From Pedobacter sp. Leaf176 (GTDB lineage: Bacteria > Bacteroidota > Bacteroidia > Sphingobacteriales > Sphingobacteriaceae): 64,000 nt of DNA. The first letter of the stretch is position 1; each line of letters starts with the position of its first letter. The position numbers and the translations under genes were made by a program. Shown here one piece after another: positions 8,830 through 17,667 of this stretch. Location: positions 558,001 through 622,000 of the forward strand of contig NZ_LMPD01000001.1 of the NCBI RefSeq assembly GCF_001424305.1, read 5' to 3'. The notes below the pieces were generated by a model. The model was not told where the DNA came from, ran no database searches, and was given only the letters and a program-made list of their open reading frames with translations.

Positions 8830-11800
8830 ATGTCGATGAAAAATCTTAATTTAAAATTACTCTTCACATTAATTATGATTAGCATGGGCAGCGGCGTGAT
8901 TGCTCAGTCGTCGCATTTGCTTAAAGGAAAAGGGAATCCACTATTACCGGGTTACTTTGCCGACCCTACCGTAAAGAAATTTGGTGATACGTTTTACATC
9001 TACGCAACGACAGATGGTAACGGGGGAGGGTTCGGCCCCTCGCAGGTGTGGACATCAAAAGATTTCGTAAACTGGACATTTCAGGATATGAATTGGCCAA
9101 CCACGCATCATTACTGGGCACCGGATGTTACACAAGGGGCAGACGGAAAATATTATTTATATTATTGCCAGCCGGTGGAAATTTTTGGTGCATCCTCCGA
9201 AACACCGATAGGTCCATGGACCTCATTGCTGCCCCCGGGGAAACCGATAGTGCCGAATTTTCTTGTGCCAAATGTCATCACTTTAGACGGGCAAACGTTT
9301 AAAGATGATGATGGTAAATACTATATGTACTGGGGTACCTGGGGAATATATCCGAATCACGGCTGCGGCGTTGGTTTACTAAATGACGACATGAAGTCGT
9401 TCGCAAAACTGGCTCAGATTCCAAATACCGATGCAAAGGATTTTTTTGAAGCGCCTTTCGTTTTTAAAAGAAAAGGGATTTATTACCTCACTTATTCATC
9501 AGGATATTGTGAGGATGGTACCTACCGTGTGCAGTATGCAACCGCGTCTAACCCCATGGGGCCCTTTAAATATGGAACCAATAATCCAATATTGGCGACA
9601 AATGCCGACGGGACCGTTCATGGGCCGGGGCATCAGTCTGTTTTGCAGCAGGGCGATGATTTTTATCTTGTTTACCACCGTCATAATAATCCGCATAACG
9701 ATGGCGGGTACCATAGGCAGGTGGCTGCTGATAAAATGATATTTGATGAACAGGGGAATATCCTTAAGCTGGAACCCAGTCATTCGGGAATTGGTTACCT
9801 GGCTAAAAATGCCAACCCTCATCCAAACTTAACCCTTGGGAAGAAAACCATCGCATCTTCGTTTTACGATGCTAATTTCAAACCCGAATACGCTACTGAT
9901 GATAATAATGGCACACTCTGGAAGGCAAATAACAATGTCGGACCGGCCTGGCTACAAATAGATTTAGGGAAAGAGCAGGACATCCGAAGCGTGCATACAC
10001 AATTTGAATACGCCACATGGTATTATCAGTATAAGATAGAATCATCCTTAGATGGGAAAATCTGGAAATTGTATGCGGACCGGAGCAGAAATACAAAACA
10101 TGGAAGTCCGATGATTGATTTCGGGAATGTAAAAGCCCGGTATCTGCGCATTACAATTCTGCACACGGAGTACCCGGGGCTTAATAAAGCATTGTGGAAT
10201 ATCAAAGTGTTTGATAATTCAAGTTACCATCCTGTGGCGAATACGGTATCAAAACAGTGGCAATCCTTGGAGACCTTTCAATCGAAAGGTTTGCTTGTTG
10301 ATTTGGATTTAAGCCAACTTAGATTGGGAAGTGTGGCCGATGTATTGCCCAATACTGGTAATCTGGCTGGAAGCTTCAAAGCGAATGGCGCGCATCAACC
10401 CGTTGTAAAAATGATTGACGGAAAAAAGGCGCTGGTATTTTCGGGGCGGGAAAGGCTGGAATCTTCCATGAAGGCGCCAATGTCATTAATGGGGAACAGC
10501 AGCTACAGTGTGAGCATGTGGGTGCTCAATCCCGAAATAGAAAAAGAAGAACTCATTGCATCATGGACCTCGCGGGGAGGAGATAACTTAACGAATCTGG
10601 CTGTTGGCTATGGTAGCAGTAAATCATCAGGCGCTGCGGTACATGCTGGTTGGGCTGATTTAGGATTTAAAAATTTACCGAAGGCCGGACAGTGGCATTT
10701 TATTACGATGGTTTTTGATGGTACCATGGAACGCATTTATGTTGATGGAAAACCCGACCGGGCGGAACGGAGAATGTTATTTGTTAAAAATTTAAAACAT
10801 TTTTTAATTGGAGGCAATGAAGATGGTACATCCGGGTTTTCAGGTGCTTTGGCTGGGCTGAAAATTTATGATTACCCCTTAACTGCGAAAAAAATAACAG
10901 ATGATCATTTTAAAGGTATTTCAAACCCCGTAAGCGTATTTTTAGATGTTACGACCCTTAATTATGGAGACTTTGACACCTGGAAAAACAACGGCGCATT
11001 AGGTGGTGAACTTGCCGTAGAAGGAAAGGCTAAAGTAATGGACGTGAAGGGGAAAATTGCCGCTGTGCTCACTAATGAAACGAAGCTTAGGTTTAGCGGA
11101 AATATAACGGATAACCTTCATCAATCAGAAGCTTTCAGCGCCATTTTATCGCTATGCTCATCCCCGGGTGCGAAAACAGATTTGCATTTTGGTCAAAAAG
11201 TATCATTCAGAATTACAGGGACGGGCGAATGGCAACAGGTAATTTTTAGTTATGACAATGGTAAACCTTGGCTATTTATCAATGGCCGGTTGGAGAAAAT
11301 TCAAAAGATAAATAAACAGCAAAAGGATTTGCGCAATTTCCTTGTTGCTGTTAGTGGTGAAACCGCTGTTTCGAATCTGGAAATACTCGACAACGCTTTA
11401 TCTGCAAGTGCCAGTACAGGTGAATATCGTTTTTGGAAACAAACCATTGGTAAACCTAATGCAACTGCCACATTAGACACCGAATCGCGGGCGATGACAC
11501 CCAATCTCCTTTTCATGTCGGCCAATAAACCGGATTTGCCGGGTACCCGTTTTGAGTATTATTTAACAAATGAAGGCGATGACGATAGTGAAGGGCGATG
11601 GATAGAATCGGCTAACTTTTTCAACTTTGCGGTTGAGCCAAACCGTAGTTATACTTATTCGGTGAAAGCGAGAGACAACTACGGTAATGTAACGCTGATG
11701 TCAAAACCTGTAACGGTACGTACCGACACATTCCTGTTCGTGGTGAAGAAGCAAAGTGGGAGCATGCATGCAACGGTTGTAAACCCGGCTGTTTTTTCCG

Positions 11801-12363
11801 GAACATCATGGGATGGTCTCCTGGGCAAAGCGGATACCATTATCCAACAGGCCGGTGTTTTAAAAATGGTATCTCACAACAGCACCTGGGATGGGACCAA
11901 AGAAACAGGACCTTTTGCGTATCAGCTAATCAAAGGCGACTTCGTTGCAGAAGTGGAACTGGCAGACATGATAGGCCTGTTGCAAAAAAAGGCTTATGGC
12001 GCTAATGAAACCGGTCTGATGGTTAAAGCAGCTGATGAAAATCGAAAGTTCGTACAAAATGGCATTATGCCCGGTTGGGGTGTTGGCAACATCGTGACGA
12101 ATTTCGATTCAGGCGATCGGAAGCAAACAAACAACATGTCCGGCTGGTCGTTTTACAGGCATTTACAAATCCAGAAGCTGGGCAATACTTTTTTCCTAAG
12201 GGGAAGTAACGACGGCAAACATTGGTTTGAACTACCGGGTAGTCCAATGAAAAGGCCTGATCTTGAAAATGTTCCCTTGCAGGTTGGCGTTTATCATGCT
12301 AGCTATGGCGAAGCAGCGGGTTACGGCGCATTCAAAAACTTCAAGCTTATCCAAAGGAAATAA
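8830..12363 (+). CDS. Multidomain secreted GH43 glycosidase
   Basis: The 1177-aa protein has a signal peptide ending at GVIAQ. Domains in order: GH43 five-bladed propeller (about 35-330), F5/8-type C (discoidin-like) carbohydrate-binding domain (about 345-470), two LamG-like jelly rolls (about 490-695 and 700-860), an Ig-like linker (about 880-960) and a DUF1349-like concanavalin fold (about 975-1177). The GH43 catalytic triad is readable: base Asp45 in YFADPT, pKa-modulating Asp in the DDD at 159-161, acid Glu207 in FFEAPF. Family activities are alpha-L-arabinofuranosidase, beta-xylosidase and beta-galactosidase. Start ATG 8830 (MSMKN) is used because it precedes the signal; the ATG at 8836 would serve equally well. 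Confidence 0.9.
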   Translation: MSMKNLNLKLLFTLIMISMGSGVIAQSSHLLKGKGNPLLPGYFADPTVKKFGDTFYIYATTDGNGGGFGPSQVWTSKDFVNWTFQDMNWPTTHHYWAPDVTQGADGKYYLYYCQPVEIFGASSETPIGPWTSLLPPGKPIVPNFLVPNVITLDGQTFKDDDGKYYMYWGTWGIYPNHGCGVGLLNDDMKSFAKLAQIPNTDAKDFFEAPFVFKRKGIYYLTYSSGYCEDGTYRVQYATASNPMGPFKYGTNNPILATNADGTVHGPGHQSVLQQGDDFYLVYHRHNNPHNDGGYHRQVAADKMIFDEQGNILKLEPSHSGIGYLAKNANPHPNLTLGKKTIASSFYDANFKPEYATDDNNGTLWKANNNVGPAWLQIDLGKEQDIRSVHTQFEYATWYYQYKIESSLDGKIWKLYADRSRNTKHGSPMIDFGNVKARYLRITILHTEYPGLNKALWNIKVFDNSSYHPVANTVSKQWQSLETFQSKGLLVDLDLSQLRLGSVADVLPNTGNLAGSFKANGAHQPVVKMIDGKKALVFSGRERLESSMKAPMSLMGNSSYSVSMWVLNPEIEKEELIASWTSRGGDNLTNLAVGYGSSKSSGAAVHAGWADLGFKNLPKAGQWHFITMVFDGTMERIYVDGKPDRAERRMLFVKNLKHFLIGGNEDGTSGFSGALAGLKIYDYPLTAKKITDDHFKGISNPVSVFLDVTTLNYGDFDTWKNNGALGGELAVEGKAKVMDVKGKIAAVLTNETKLRFSGNITDNLHQSEAFSAILSLCSSPGAKTDLHFGQKVSFRITGTGEWQQVIFSYDNGKPWLFINGRLEKIQKINKQQKDLRNFLVAVSGETAVSNLEILDNALSASASTGEYRFWKQTIGKPNATATLDTESRAMTPNLLFMSANKPDLPGTRFEYYLTNEGDDDSEGRWIESANFFNFAVEPNRSYTYSVKARDNYGNVTLMSKPVTVRTDTFLFVVKKQSGSMHATVVNPAVFSGTSWDGLLGKADTIIQQAGVLKMVSHNSTWDGTKETGPFAYQLIKGDFVAEVELADMIGLLQKKAYGANETGLMVKAADENRKFVQNGIMPGWGVGNIVTNFDSGDRKQTNNMSGWSFYRHLQIQKLGNTFFLRGSNDGKHWFELPGSPMKRPDLENVPLQVGVYHASYGEAAGYGAFKNFKLIQRK

Positions 12364-12397
12364 AATGAATGATGATTATCCTCATCTAAATCAGGAA

Positions 12398-13312
12398 CTA
12401 TTTTTTCGGTTGAGTTACAGGTTTGGAAAAAGGAATATTTTTACTGTAGTAAATGTCAGCGGGGATGTGGTGTCCGGGGTAAACCTGCGAGAGTATCTGA
12501 TACAATTCAGGATCGTAAGATTTTAAATCATCAGGGCTTTGAAGCCTGGTGCTGCCATCCATAAACTCATAATTAGACCAAAACCACCATTGGCTGCCTT
12601 CGGCCCAGTATTCCTCAACCGTATTAATGGCATATTGATCTTTGTAAAGTCCTTTGTTTTTTGCGGCATCGTAGGCAATCTTAATTTGTTTAAAAAGTTC
12701 AGGATCTGCTACCCGCAGGGCCGCCATAACATTGTGGCTCCACTCATGAACCAGGATATTTTCACCGAAATATTTTGTTCCGGGATAACCCAGGATATTT
12801 TCTTCAGCACAGGAGGTTTGTATGCCACCCATGCCTCTGGCTCTTTGGTTCCAGTAGCCTTTATCGGTCATGCTGGCAATGCCGCCAGTCTTATTGTAAT
12901 TTTCCCTTTCTGCAGGCGTTAAACGGCCATCACTTAAAGCCGGTTTTTTCCAGTTGCTGTATTCCGGGAGATCGGTTTGCATTTCCGTTGCAGCCATGAT
13001 GGATAGACGCGCTTTCAATTTGATCATCGCTTTGCGGACATCGGGTCTTTTGAGCAACATGTAATTGATTACATCGCGTCCAACGAGTAAGGCAGCATCG
13101 CTCACTTTTGCTGATGAAACGACAGGAATACCAAAGGCATCGGCATATTTCTGATAAAAGGCAGGATACCCTAAGGAATCAGGTGGCCGAGTGATGATTA
13201 AAGATTCGAAGCTGGATACCAAAGGTGCCTGCTGTGCCCTAACCTGGTTTAACAATAAAATTAATACTAAAGCACAGGCTGTCTTTATTAAATAAGCATT
13301 ATAATTAGCCAT
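12398..13312 (-). CDS. Secreted zincin-like protein with HEWSH motif
   Basis: The 304-aa protein has an N-terminal signal segment ending near VRAQQA. The motif LVHEWSHNVMAAL (about residues 192-204) is a match to the HExxH zinc site of metallopeptidases. Downstream, NTVEEYWAEGSQWWF (about 237-251) could supply the third ligand Glu, as in gluzincins and the anthrax lethal-factor-like fold. I do not recognise a named family and no substrate can be assigned. It converges on the GH43 gene with only 34 bp between the stops. It may act on protein linked to the glycans degraded by its neighbours, or be unrelated. Confidence 0.6.
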   Translation of the reverse strand: MANYNAYLIKTACALVLILLLNQVRAQQAPLVSSFESLIITRPPDSLGYPAFYQKYADAFGIPVVSSAKVSDAALLVGRDVINYMLLKRPDVRKAMIKLKARLSIMAATEMQTDLPEYSNWKKPALSDGRLTPAERENYNKTGGIASMTDKGYWNQRARGMGGIQTSCAEENILGYPGTKYFGENILVHEWSHNVMAALRVADPELFKQIKIAYDAAKNKGLYKDQYAINTVEEYWAEGSQWWFWSNYEFMDGSTRLQSPDDLKSYDPELYQILSQVYPGHHIPADIYYSKNIPFSKPVTQPKK

Positions 13313-13554
13313 TTTGATGAGTTTAGGTTTATTGAGCAGTTTAAATCAGGCGAAATGATTAAATAATAGCATAAATATGTTTAACTATTATTCAATTTTG
13401 CAGCCTTTGCTCTATATTTTATAAAGTTCCTTTAATTGATGGAACGAATCTTTACTTATTTTCACCCTATGCCACCATATATTACCCGATTTAATATTGC
13501 TGTACTTTCACTGACTGAGATTAATTGTCGCTTTTGTTATTTTTGATTTATAAA

Positions 13555-15327
13555 ATGACTTACAAGGAAAAACTTAAGGCCATAAGAACCATCATGGCTG
13601 AATCGGGAATTGATGCCTACATCATTCCGTCATCAGATCCGCACATCAGCGAATACGTTCCTGAACGCTATAAAAGCATTCAGTTCCTGTCTGGATTTAC
13701 AGGTTCTGCCGGCACACTAGTGATTACAGCGGATTTTGCTGGTTTATGGACCGATTTCCGTTACTTTGAACAGGCCACTTCGCAGCTCGAAGGAAGCGGG
13801 TTTGATCTGGTGAAATTGAAAATTCAGCATACGCCCAAAAACATCCAATGGCTCGACGCAAACCTGCTGACGGGCGCAAAAATAGCCTTCGATTTTAAAG
13901 TGGTATCCGTGTTGCTGGGAGAAGAAATCCTATCGTCGCTGTCTGCAAAAGGAATTACATTTGAAAACATAGATTTACTGGAACAAGTATGGCCCAACAG
14001 ACCAGCACTTCCGGATAATGAAATCATACTCTTGCCAGAATCGGTCTGCGGGCATTCTTTTACCGATAAGCTTGCGGATCTCCGCCTAGAGCTGAATAAG
14101 CAAAAAGCAGATGTCCATCTCATTTCCAGTCTTGATGATTTAGCCTGGCTGTTTAACATGCGGGGAAGCGATGTCAATTATAACCCTGTGGTGTTGTGCC
14201 ATGCATTGATTTCTGCAACCCAGGTTGTGCTTTATGTAGATGAAAATAAATTAAATAGAGCAAACCGGGCTTTATTAAGCGAGCGCGAGGTTAAGCTTAA
14301 ACCTTATGATGGCATTTACACCGATATCGCTGAGCTCGAAGATTGCTCCATCTTGATTGACGACAAGCGCAGCAATTTTATGTTGTTTAATTTAATAACC
14401 GAAAGTGTTAGGGTTGTCCGCTCAACAAACCCGGTGGTGTTTTTAAAATCGATTAAGAATGCGACAGAAATTGAAAACATCCGCAGGGCCATGGTCGCGG
14501 ATGGTGTCGCATTAACACGTTTCTTTAAATGGCTGGAAGAAAACGTTGGAAAGGCAGAAATTACAGAGCTATCTGCCGCTGCAAAACTCCAGTATTTCCG
14601 GGAAATGGATCCAGGTTTTGCTGGCTTAAGTTTCGCTACCATTGCGGGCTATGCTGCGCATGCCGCCCTTCCACACTATACAGCCAACGAAGAAACTGAT
14701 GTGGCTTTGCAGGCAAAAGGCTTGTTTCTGCTGGATTCAGGGGGACACTACCATTACGGCACAACCGATGTTACCCGGACCGTTCCACTTGGTACAACCA
14801 CGGATGAAGAAAAAAGGGATTATACTCTGGTGCTTTCCGCTTTTATATTCGGCGCTGCAGCAAAATTCCCACAGGGAACTAAAGGTTATCAAATCGATGG
14901 CATCGTACGCCAGCAACTCTGGCAACAGGGGATTAACTATGGCCATGGAACCGGCCATGGTGTTGGCTATTATTTAAACGTACACGAAGGACCGCAAAAT
15001 ATTGGTCCTGCCAATGTCCCAATCGCTGTGGATTTGTGCATGGTAACTTCCATCGAGCCCGGTATTTACCGGCCCGGGAAACATGGCGTCAGGACGGAGA
15101 ATTTAGTGCTTACCACCACGGCTGAAACCACGGAGTTTGGTTCTTTCCTTCAATTCGAATCCTTAACACTGGCGTACATAGATACATCAATTATCATAAG
15201 TGATTTACTGTTGCCGCAACAGCTGTATTGGTTAAACAATTATAATGAAATGGTTTATCAAAAGCTTAAAGCAAAATTGACTGATGAAGAAGCGAGGTGG
15301 TTAGCAGTGAAATGCAAAGCGATTTAA
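13555..15327 (+). CDS. Xaa-Pro aminopeptidase (aminopeptidase P family, M24B)
   Basis: The 590-aa cytosolic enzyme has two creatinase N-terminal-like domains (about 5-300) and a C-terminal pita-bread metallopeptidase domain (about 310-540) with a short tail. Metal ligands are visible: the Asp of LLDSGGHY, the Asp of TTDVTRT, the His of GTGHGVGYYLNVHEGP, the Glu of SIEPGIY and the Glu of GVRTENL. It removes an N-terminal residue preceding proline. An in-frame TTG lies 30 bp upstream, but ATG 13555 (MTYKEKL) is the natural start because homologues begin there. Long eukaryote-like aminopeptidase P of about 590 residues is common in Bacteroidota. Confidence 0.93.
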   Translation: MTYKEKLKAIRTIMAESGIDAYIIPSSDPHISEYVPERYKSIQFLSGFTGSAGTLVITADFAGLWTDFRYFEQATSQLEGSGFDLVKLKIQHTPKNIQWLDANLLTGAKIAFDFKVVSVLLGEEILSSLSAKGITFENIDLLEQVWPNRPALPDNEIILLPESVCGHSFTDKLADLRLELNKQKADVHLISSLDDLAWLFNMRGSDVNYNPVVLCHALISATQVVLYVDENKLNRANRALLSEREVKLKPYDGIYTDIAELEDCSILIDDKRSNFMLFNLITESVRVVRSTNPVVFLKSIKNATEIENIRRAMVADGVALTRFFKWLEENVGKAEITELSAAAKLQYFREMDPGFAGLSFATIAGYAAHAALPHYTANEETDVALQAKGLFLLDSGGHYHYGTTDVTRTVPLGTTTDEEKRDYTLVLSAFIFGAAAKFPQGTKGYQIDGIVRQQLWQQGINYGHGTGHGVGYYLNVHEGPQNIGPANVPIAVDLCMVTSIEPGIYRPGKHGVRTENLVLTTTAETTEFGSFLQFESLTLAYIDTSIIISDLLLPQQLYWLNNYNEMVYQKLKAKLTDEEARWLAVKCKAI

Positions 15328-15374
15328 AACATTTAAAAAATTATGTTTATTTATGTTAGCGGTTAATTGTTACG

Positions 15375-15546
15375 TTGAGCTCAGGCAGTGCTATTTTGCA
15401 GGAGCACCGAAATGCCAATAATTAGTTTTGTATGTCCTTCGACAGGCTGCCACTACACCACTATCTTGTCTCGGCTCACCGCCGCCGAAGGGCTCTTTCT
15501 TTTTGGCATCAAAAAGAAACAAAAACCGAAGCACTGCTGAGCTCAT
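15375..15546. repeat. Inverted-repeat-bounded intergenic element
   Basis: The segment begins TTGAGCTCAGGCAGTGCT and ends with its near complement AGCACTGCTGAGCTCA, differing by a one-base gap. The roughly 170-bp interior has no long reading frame. This is the shape of a small MITE or REP-type repeat. No transposase is nearby. Confidence 0.5.
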
Positions 15547-15729
15547 TAATGCAGATGAAAACAAGAAAAAACCATTAATTTGTTAGGCCGGATTTAAGCA
15601 TAACGGGGATACTGTGCTACGGCCTAGCTGGATGGAAATGCGAATTTTTTAAAATGCTCACACGCCACTCATATTAATTCTTATAAAATAAATTATCCTC
15701 AAGATGACAGGTTTAAAATTATGTTATGG

Positions 15730-15803
15730 TGTCCAACGCCTCGGTTCGTATCCCCTCGAATCGAAAGTATTATATTGGTTCGTGAGGACGCGAACCAGGG
15801 CTT
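15730..15803 (+). repeat. Dispersed palindromic repeat, copy A
   Basis: The segment running from CGCCTCGGTTCG through TCGAATCGAAAGTATTATAT to TTCGTGAGGACGCGAACC matches, in reverse orientation, the repeat at 48884-48945. Both copies are imperfect hairpins with a GGTTCG...CGAACC-type stem. It directly precedes the tandem repeat array. Confidence 0.7.
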
Positions 15804-16238
15804 TGGATTTTTTTTTAAAATCCGCCCGCTGATTACGCTGACGACGCAGATTTTTATTTCATCTGTGTATATCTGTGTAATCTGCGGGAGACATTTTTTC
15901 TTTCCTTTTGGAAGGCGTGGCGGAAAGCAGCATTTTTTATATACTCTTTTTGCTTTAGATTATTTTTTAAAATCCGCCCGCTGATTACGCTAATGGCGCA
16001 GAATTTTTTATTTCATCTGCGTATATCTGTGTAATCTGCGGAAAACATTTTTCTTTCCTTTTGGAAGGCGTGGCGGAAAGCAGCATTTTATATACTCTCT
16101 GCTTTAGATTATTTTTTAAAATCCGCCTGCTGATTACGCCAATGGTGCAGATTTTTGATTTCATCTGCGTATATCTGTGTAATCTGCGGGAAACATTTTT
16201 TCTTTCCCTTTTGGATGGCCTGGCAGAAAACAGCATTA
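15803..16238 (+). repeat. Three tandem copies of a ~150-bp intergenic repeat
   Basis: Copies start near 15803, 15956 and 16105 (periods about 153 and 149 bp), the third shortened at its end. Each has the order TTTTAAAATCCGCC, CTGATTACGC, TCATCTG, TATATCTGTGTAATCTGCGG, then CTTTCC and AAGGCGTGGC. Short open frames here are repeat-derived and not genes. Part of the unit recurs on the other strand near 48955-48985. Confidence 0.85.
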
Positions 16239-16281
16239 AAAAACTAATTTTTGCTTATCATAACGATTTCTATTTTTTGCG

Positions 16282-16827
16282 TTAGCAACCGTTATTTTTG
16301 CTAAAATCACGTTTAAAAAGCACCTTACCATTTTGCTCTATATAATCACCCGAAACAATCAGATAAGGATGATTGGGCGAATAGCCTGCGCTGTGGCTTC
16401 TTAAAATTATTTTGTCGTTAACTTTCAGGCCATTTAACCGCTCAAAATCCTTGTGTGTATATTGCATCATATAGTCTTCACCATTAATGCGAACGATAAG
16501 CCATTTTGGTCCTGATGATTTCGCATTTGCGCGTTTAAAAGTAACAGAGGTGACCACAGCCTCCATATTGCTAAAATCCGTTATGTACTTCCTTATTTTA
16601 TCATGACTGGCGTACACCTTTTTACCTTCAGGAGAAATTGCCCATTCTTTATACTTTATGCCGTCAGGTGAAGTCTCCCATTTTTTCCTTTCATCCAGGA
16701 TGGCTTTTCTCTCAGCAATAGATAAGGGTTTAGGTTCTTTCTTAATTTCACGATTGGCAAATACCAATCCGCTCACTACAACCAGTGGTAAGATGAGCGC
16801 ATAGATGAGATTTTTTTTATTTTTCAT
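16282..16827 (-). CDS. Hypothetical anchored protein, 181 aa
   Basis: I do not recognise a family. The start MKNKKNLIYALILPLVVVSG gives one N-terminal membrane segment or uncleaved signal. A charged helical region (about 30-80) follows, containing two similar short stretches (WETSPDGIKYKEW and AISPEGKKVYASH). Residues 85-175 look like a beta-rich OB-like domain, and the protein ends in NNGC. There is no lipobox cysteine. It stands alone between the repeat array and the accessory genes, facing away from them. Confidence 0.6.
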   Translation of the reverse strand: MKNKKNLIYALILPLVVVSGLVFANREIKKEPKPLSIAERKAILDERKKWETSPDGIKYKEWAISPEGKKVYASHDKIRKYITDFSNMEAVVTSVTFKRANAKSSGPKWLIVRINGEDYMMQYTHKDFERLNGLKVNDKIILRSHSAGYSPNHPYLIVSGDYIEQNGKVLFKRDFSKNNGC

Positions 16828-17117
16828 ATCCTTAAAATTGATTCAACAAATCTAAATTGATCTTTTTCGGATGGTGTGATTTGGATTGTAAATAAAAATG
16901 TAAATTTTGTAAAAATTTAATGGGAAACTGTCAGTTTTTGACGGATTAGGATAGAAATCAGGCATCCTTTATTCCCCGTGGTTTAGCGCAATCAGTAGCT
17001 TTGGTACTAAGCCGAAAGTAGCGATTCAAAGTTGAGAAGGAGATTACCAATATAGCAAGAATAAAAAAATTCGGGCATACTTAATATAGAGAAGGATCTC
17101 AAATATTTAAAACATAT

Positions 17118-17174
17118 AGGAGGGTAATGCATCAAACTAGAGATTACGGATTGCTCAACCAATTAAACTTATAG
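17118..17174 (+). promoter_or_regulatory. Possible leader ORF with a strong Shine-Dalgarno
   Basis: AGGAGGG (17118-17124) is followed two bases later by ATG 17127 and a 15-codon frame (MHQTRDYGLLNQLNL, stop at 17172-17174), about 70 bp upstream of the bS6 gene. Strong Shine-Dalgarno sequences are unusual in Bacteroidota because their ribosomes hide the anti-SD. It may be a regulatory leader or chance. Confidence 0.35.
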
Positions 17175-17244
17175 TTTAGTTGTATTTATTTAAACAAATG
17201 ATTAACTTGTGTTGTGAGCACTTGTTAGCTAGTACATCGATTTT

Positions 17245-17655
17245 ATGCAACAATATGAAACCGTTATAATCCTGACCCCATCGTTATCTGAGGAAGCCTC
17301 GAAAGAGGTAATTGCCAAATTCTCTAAAATCCTTGCCGATAACGGAGCCGTAATTATTCAAGAGGATAATTGGGGTCTGAGAAAATTAGCATATCCAATT
17401 CAGAAAAAATCCACTGGGTATTTTCACCTAACTGAATACAAGGCACTAGGTGATTTAATTAATAAATTAGAGATTGAACTTAAGAGGGACGAAAGGATAG
17501 TTCGATTCCTAACAATAAGGCTTGACAAGCATGCTATAGCTTATAATGATAAGAAGCGTACAGGTGCGTTTAATAAAACGCTACAGAAAGTAGGTGGCGA
17601 TGGTGACACTGGCCCTGGTAAAAAAGGTGGTAATGCAGAATCTGGTAATTGGTAG
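17245..17655 (+). CDS. rpsF: Ribosomal protein bS6, orphan copy
   Basis: The 136-aa protein aligns along its first 110 residues with bS6: QYETVIILTPSLSEE, the QEDNWGLRKLAYPIQKK core and RDERIVRFLTIRLDK. bS6 binds bS18 on the 30S platform. The C-terminal tail after about residue 110 is longer than usual and Gly/Lys rich, ending NAESGNW. In Bacteroidota rpsF normally heads rpsF-rpsR-rplI; here rpsR and rplI are absent. The next gene, 12 bp downstream, is an unrelated membrane protein. It therefore looks like a second, relocated paralogue, although the window cannot show whether a canonical copy exists. ATG 17245 is the only sensible start. Confidence 0.85.
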   Translation: MQQYETVIILTPSLSEEASKEVIAKFSKILADNGAVIIQEDNWGLRKLAYPIQKKSTGYFHLTEYKALGDLINKLEIELKRDERIVRFLTIRLDKHAIAYNDKKRTGAFNKTLQKVGGDGDTGPGKKGGNAESGNW

Positions 17656-17667
17656 TAGATCATAATT

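Noticed and set aside
15803..16238. CRISPR array
   Set aside because: The units are about 150 bp and nearly identical throughout, with no short-repeat/unique-spacer alternation and no cas genes.
15721..16285. Several short open frames (87, 83 and 74 codons) in the repeat array
   Set aside because: They are translations of the 150-bp repeats in several phases (for example PQITQIYADE-type peptides, a known kind of spurious annotation) and repeat with the DNA unit.
16979..17050. Degenerate tRNA gene (GTTTAGCGCAATCAGTAG and later GATTCAAAG)
   Set aside because: Acceptor and anticodon stems do not pair and no valid T stem forms. The resemblance is limited to D-loop-like and T-loop-like words.
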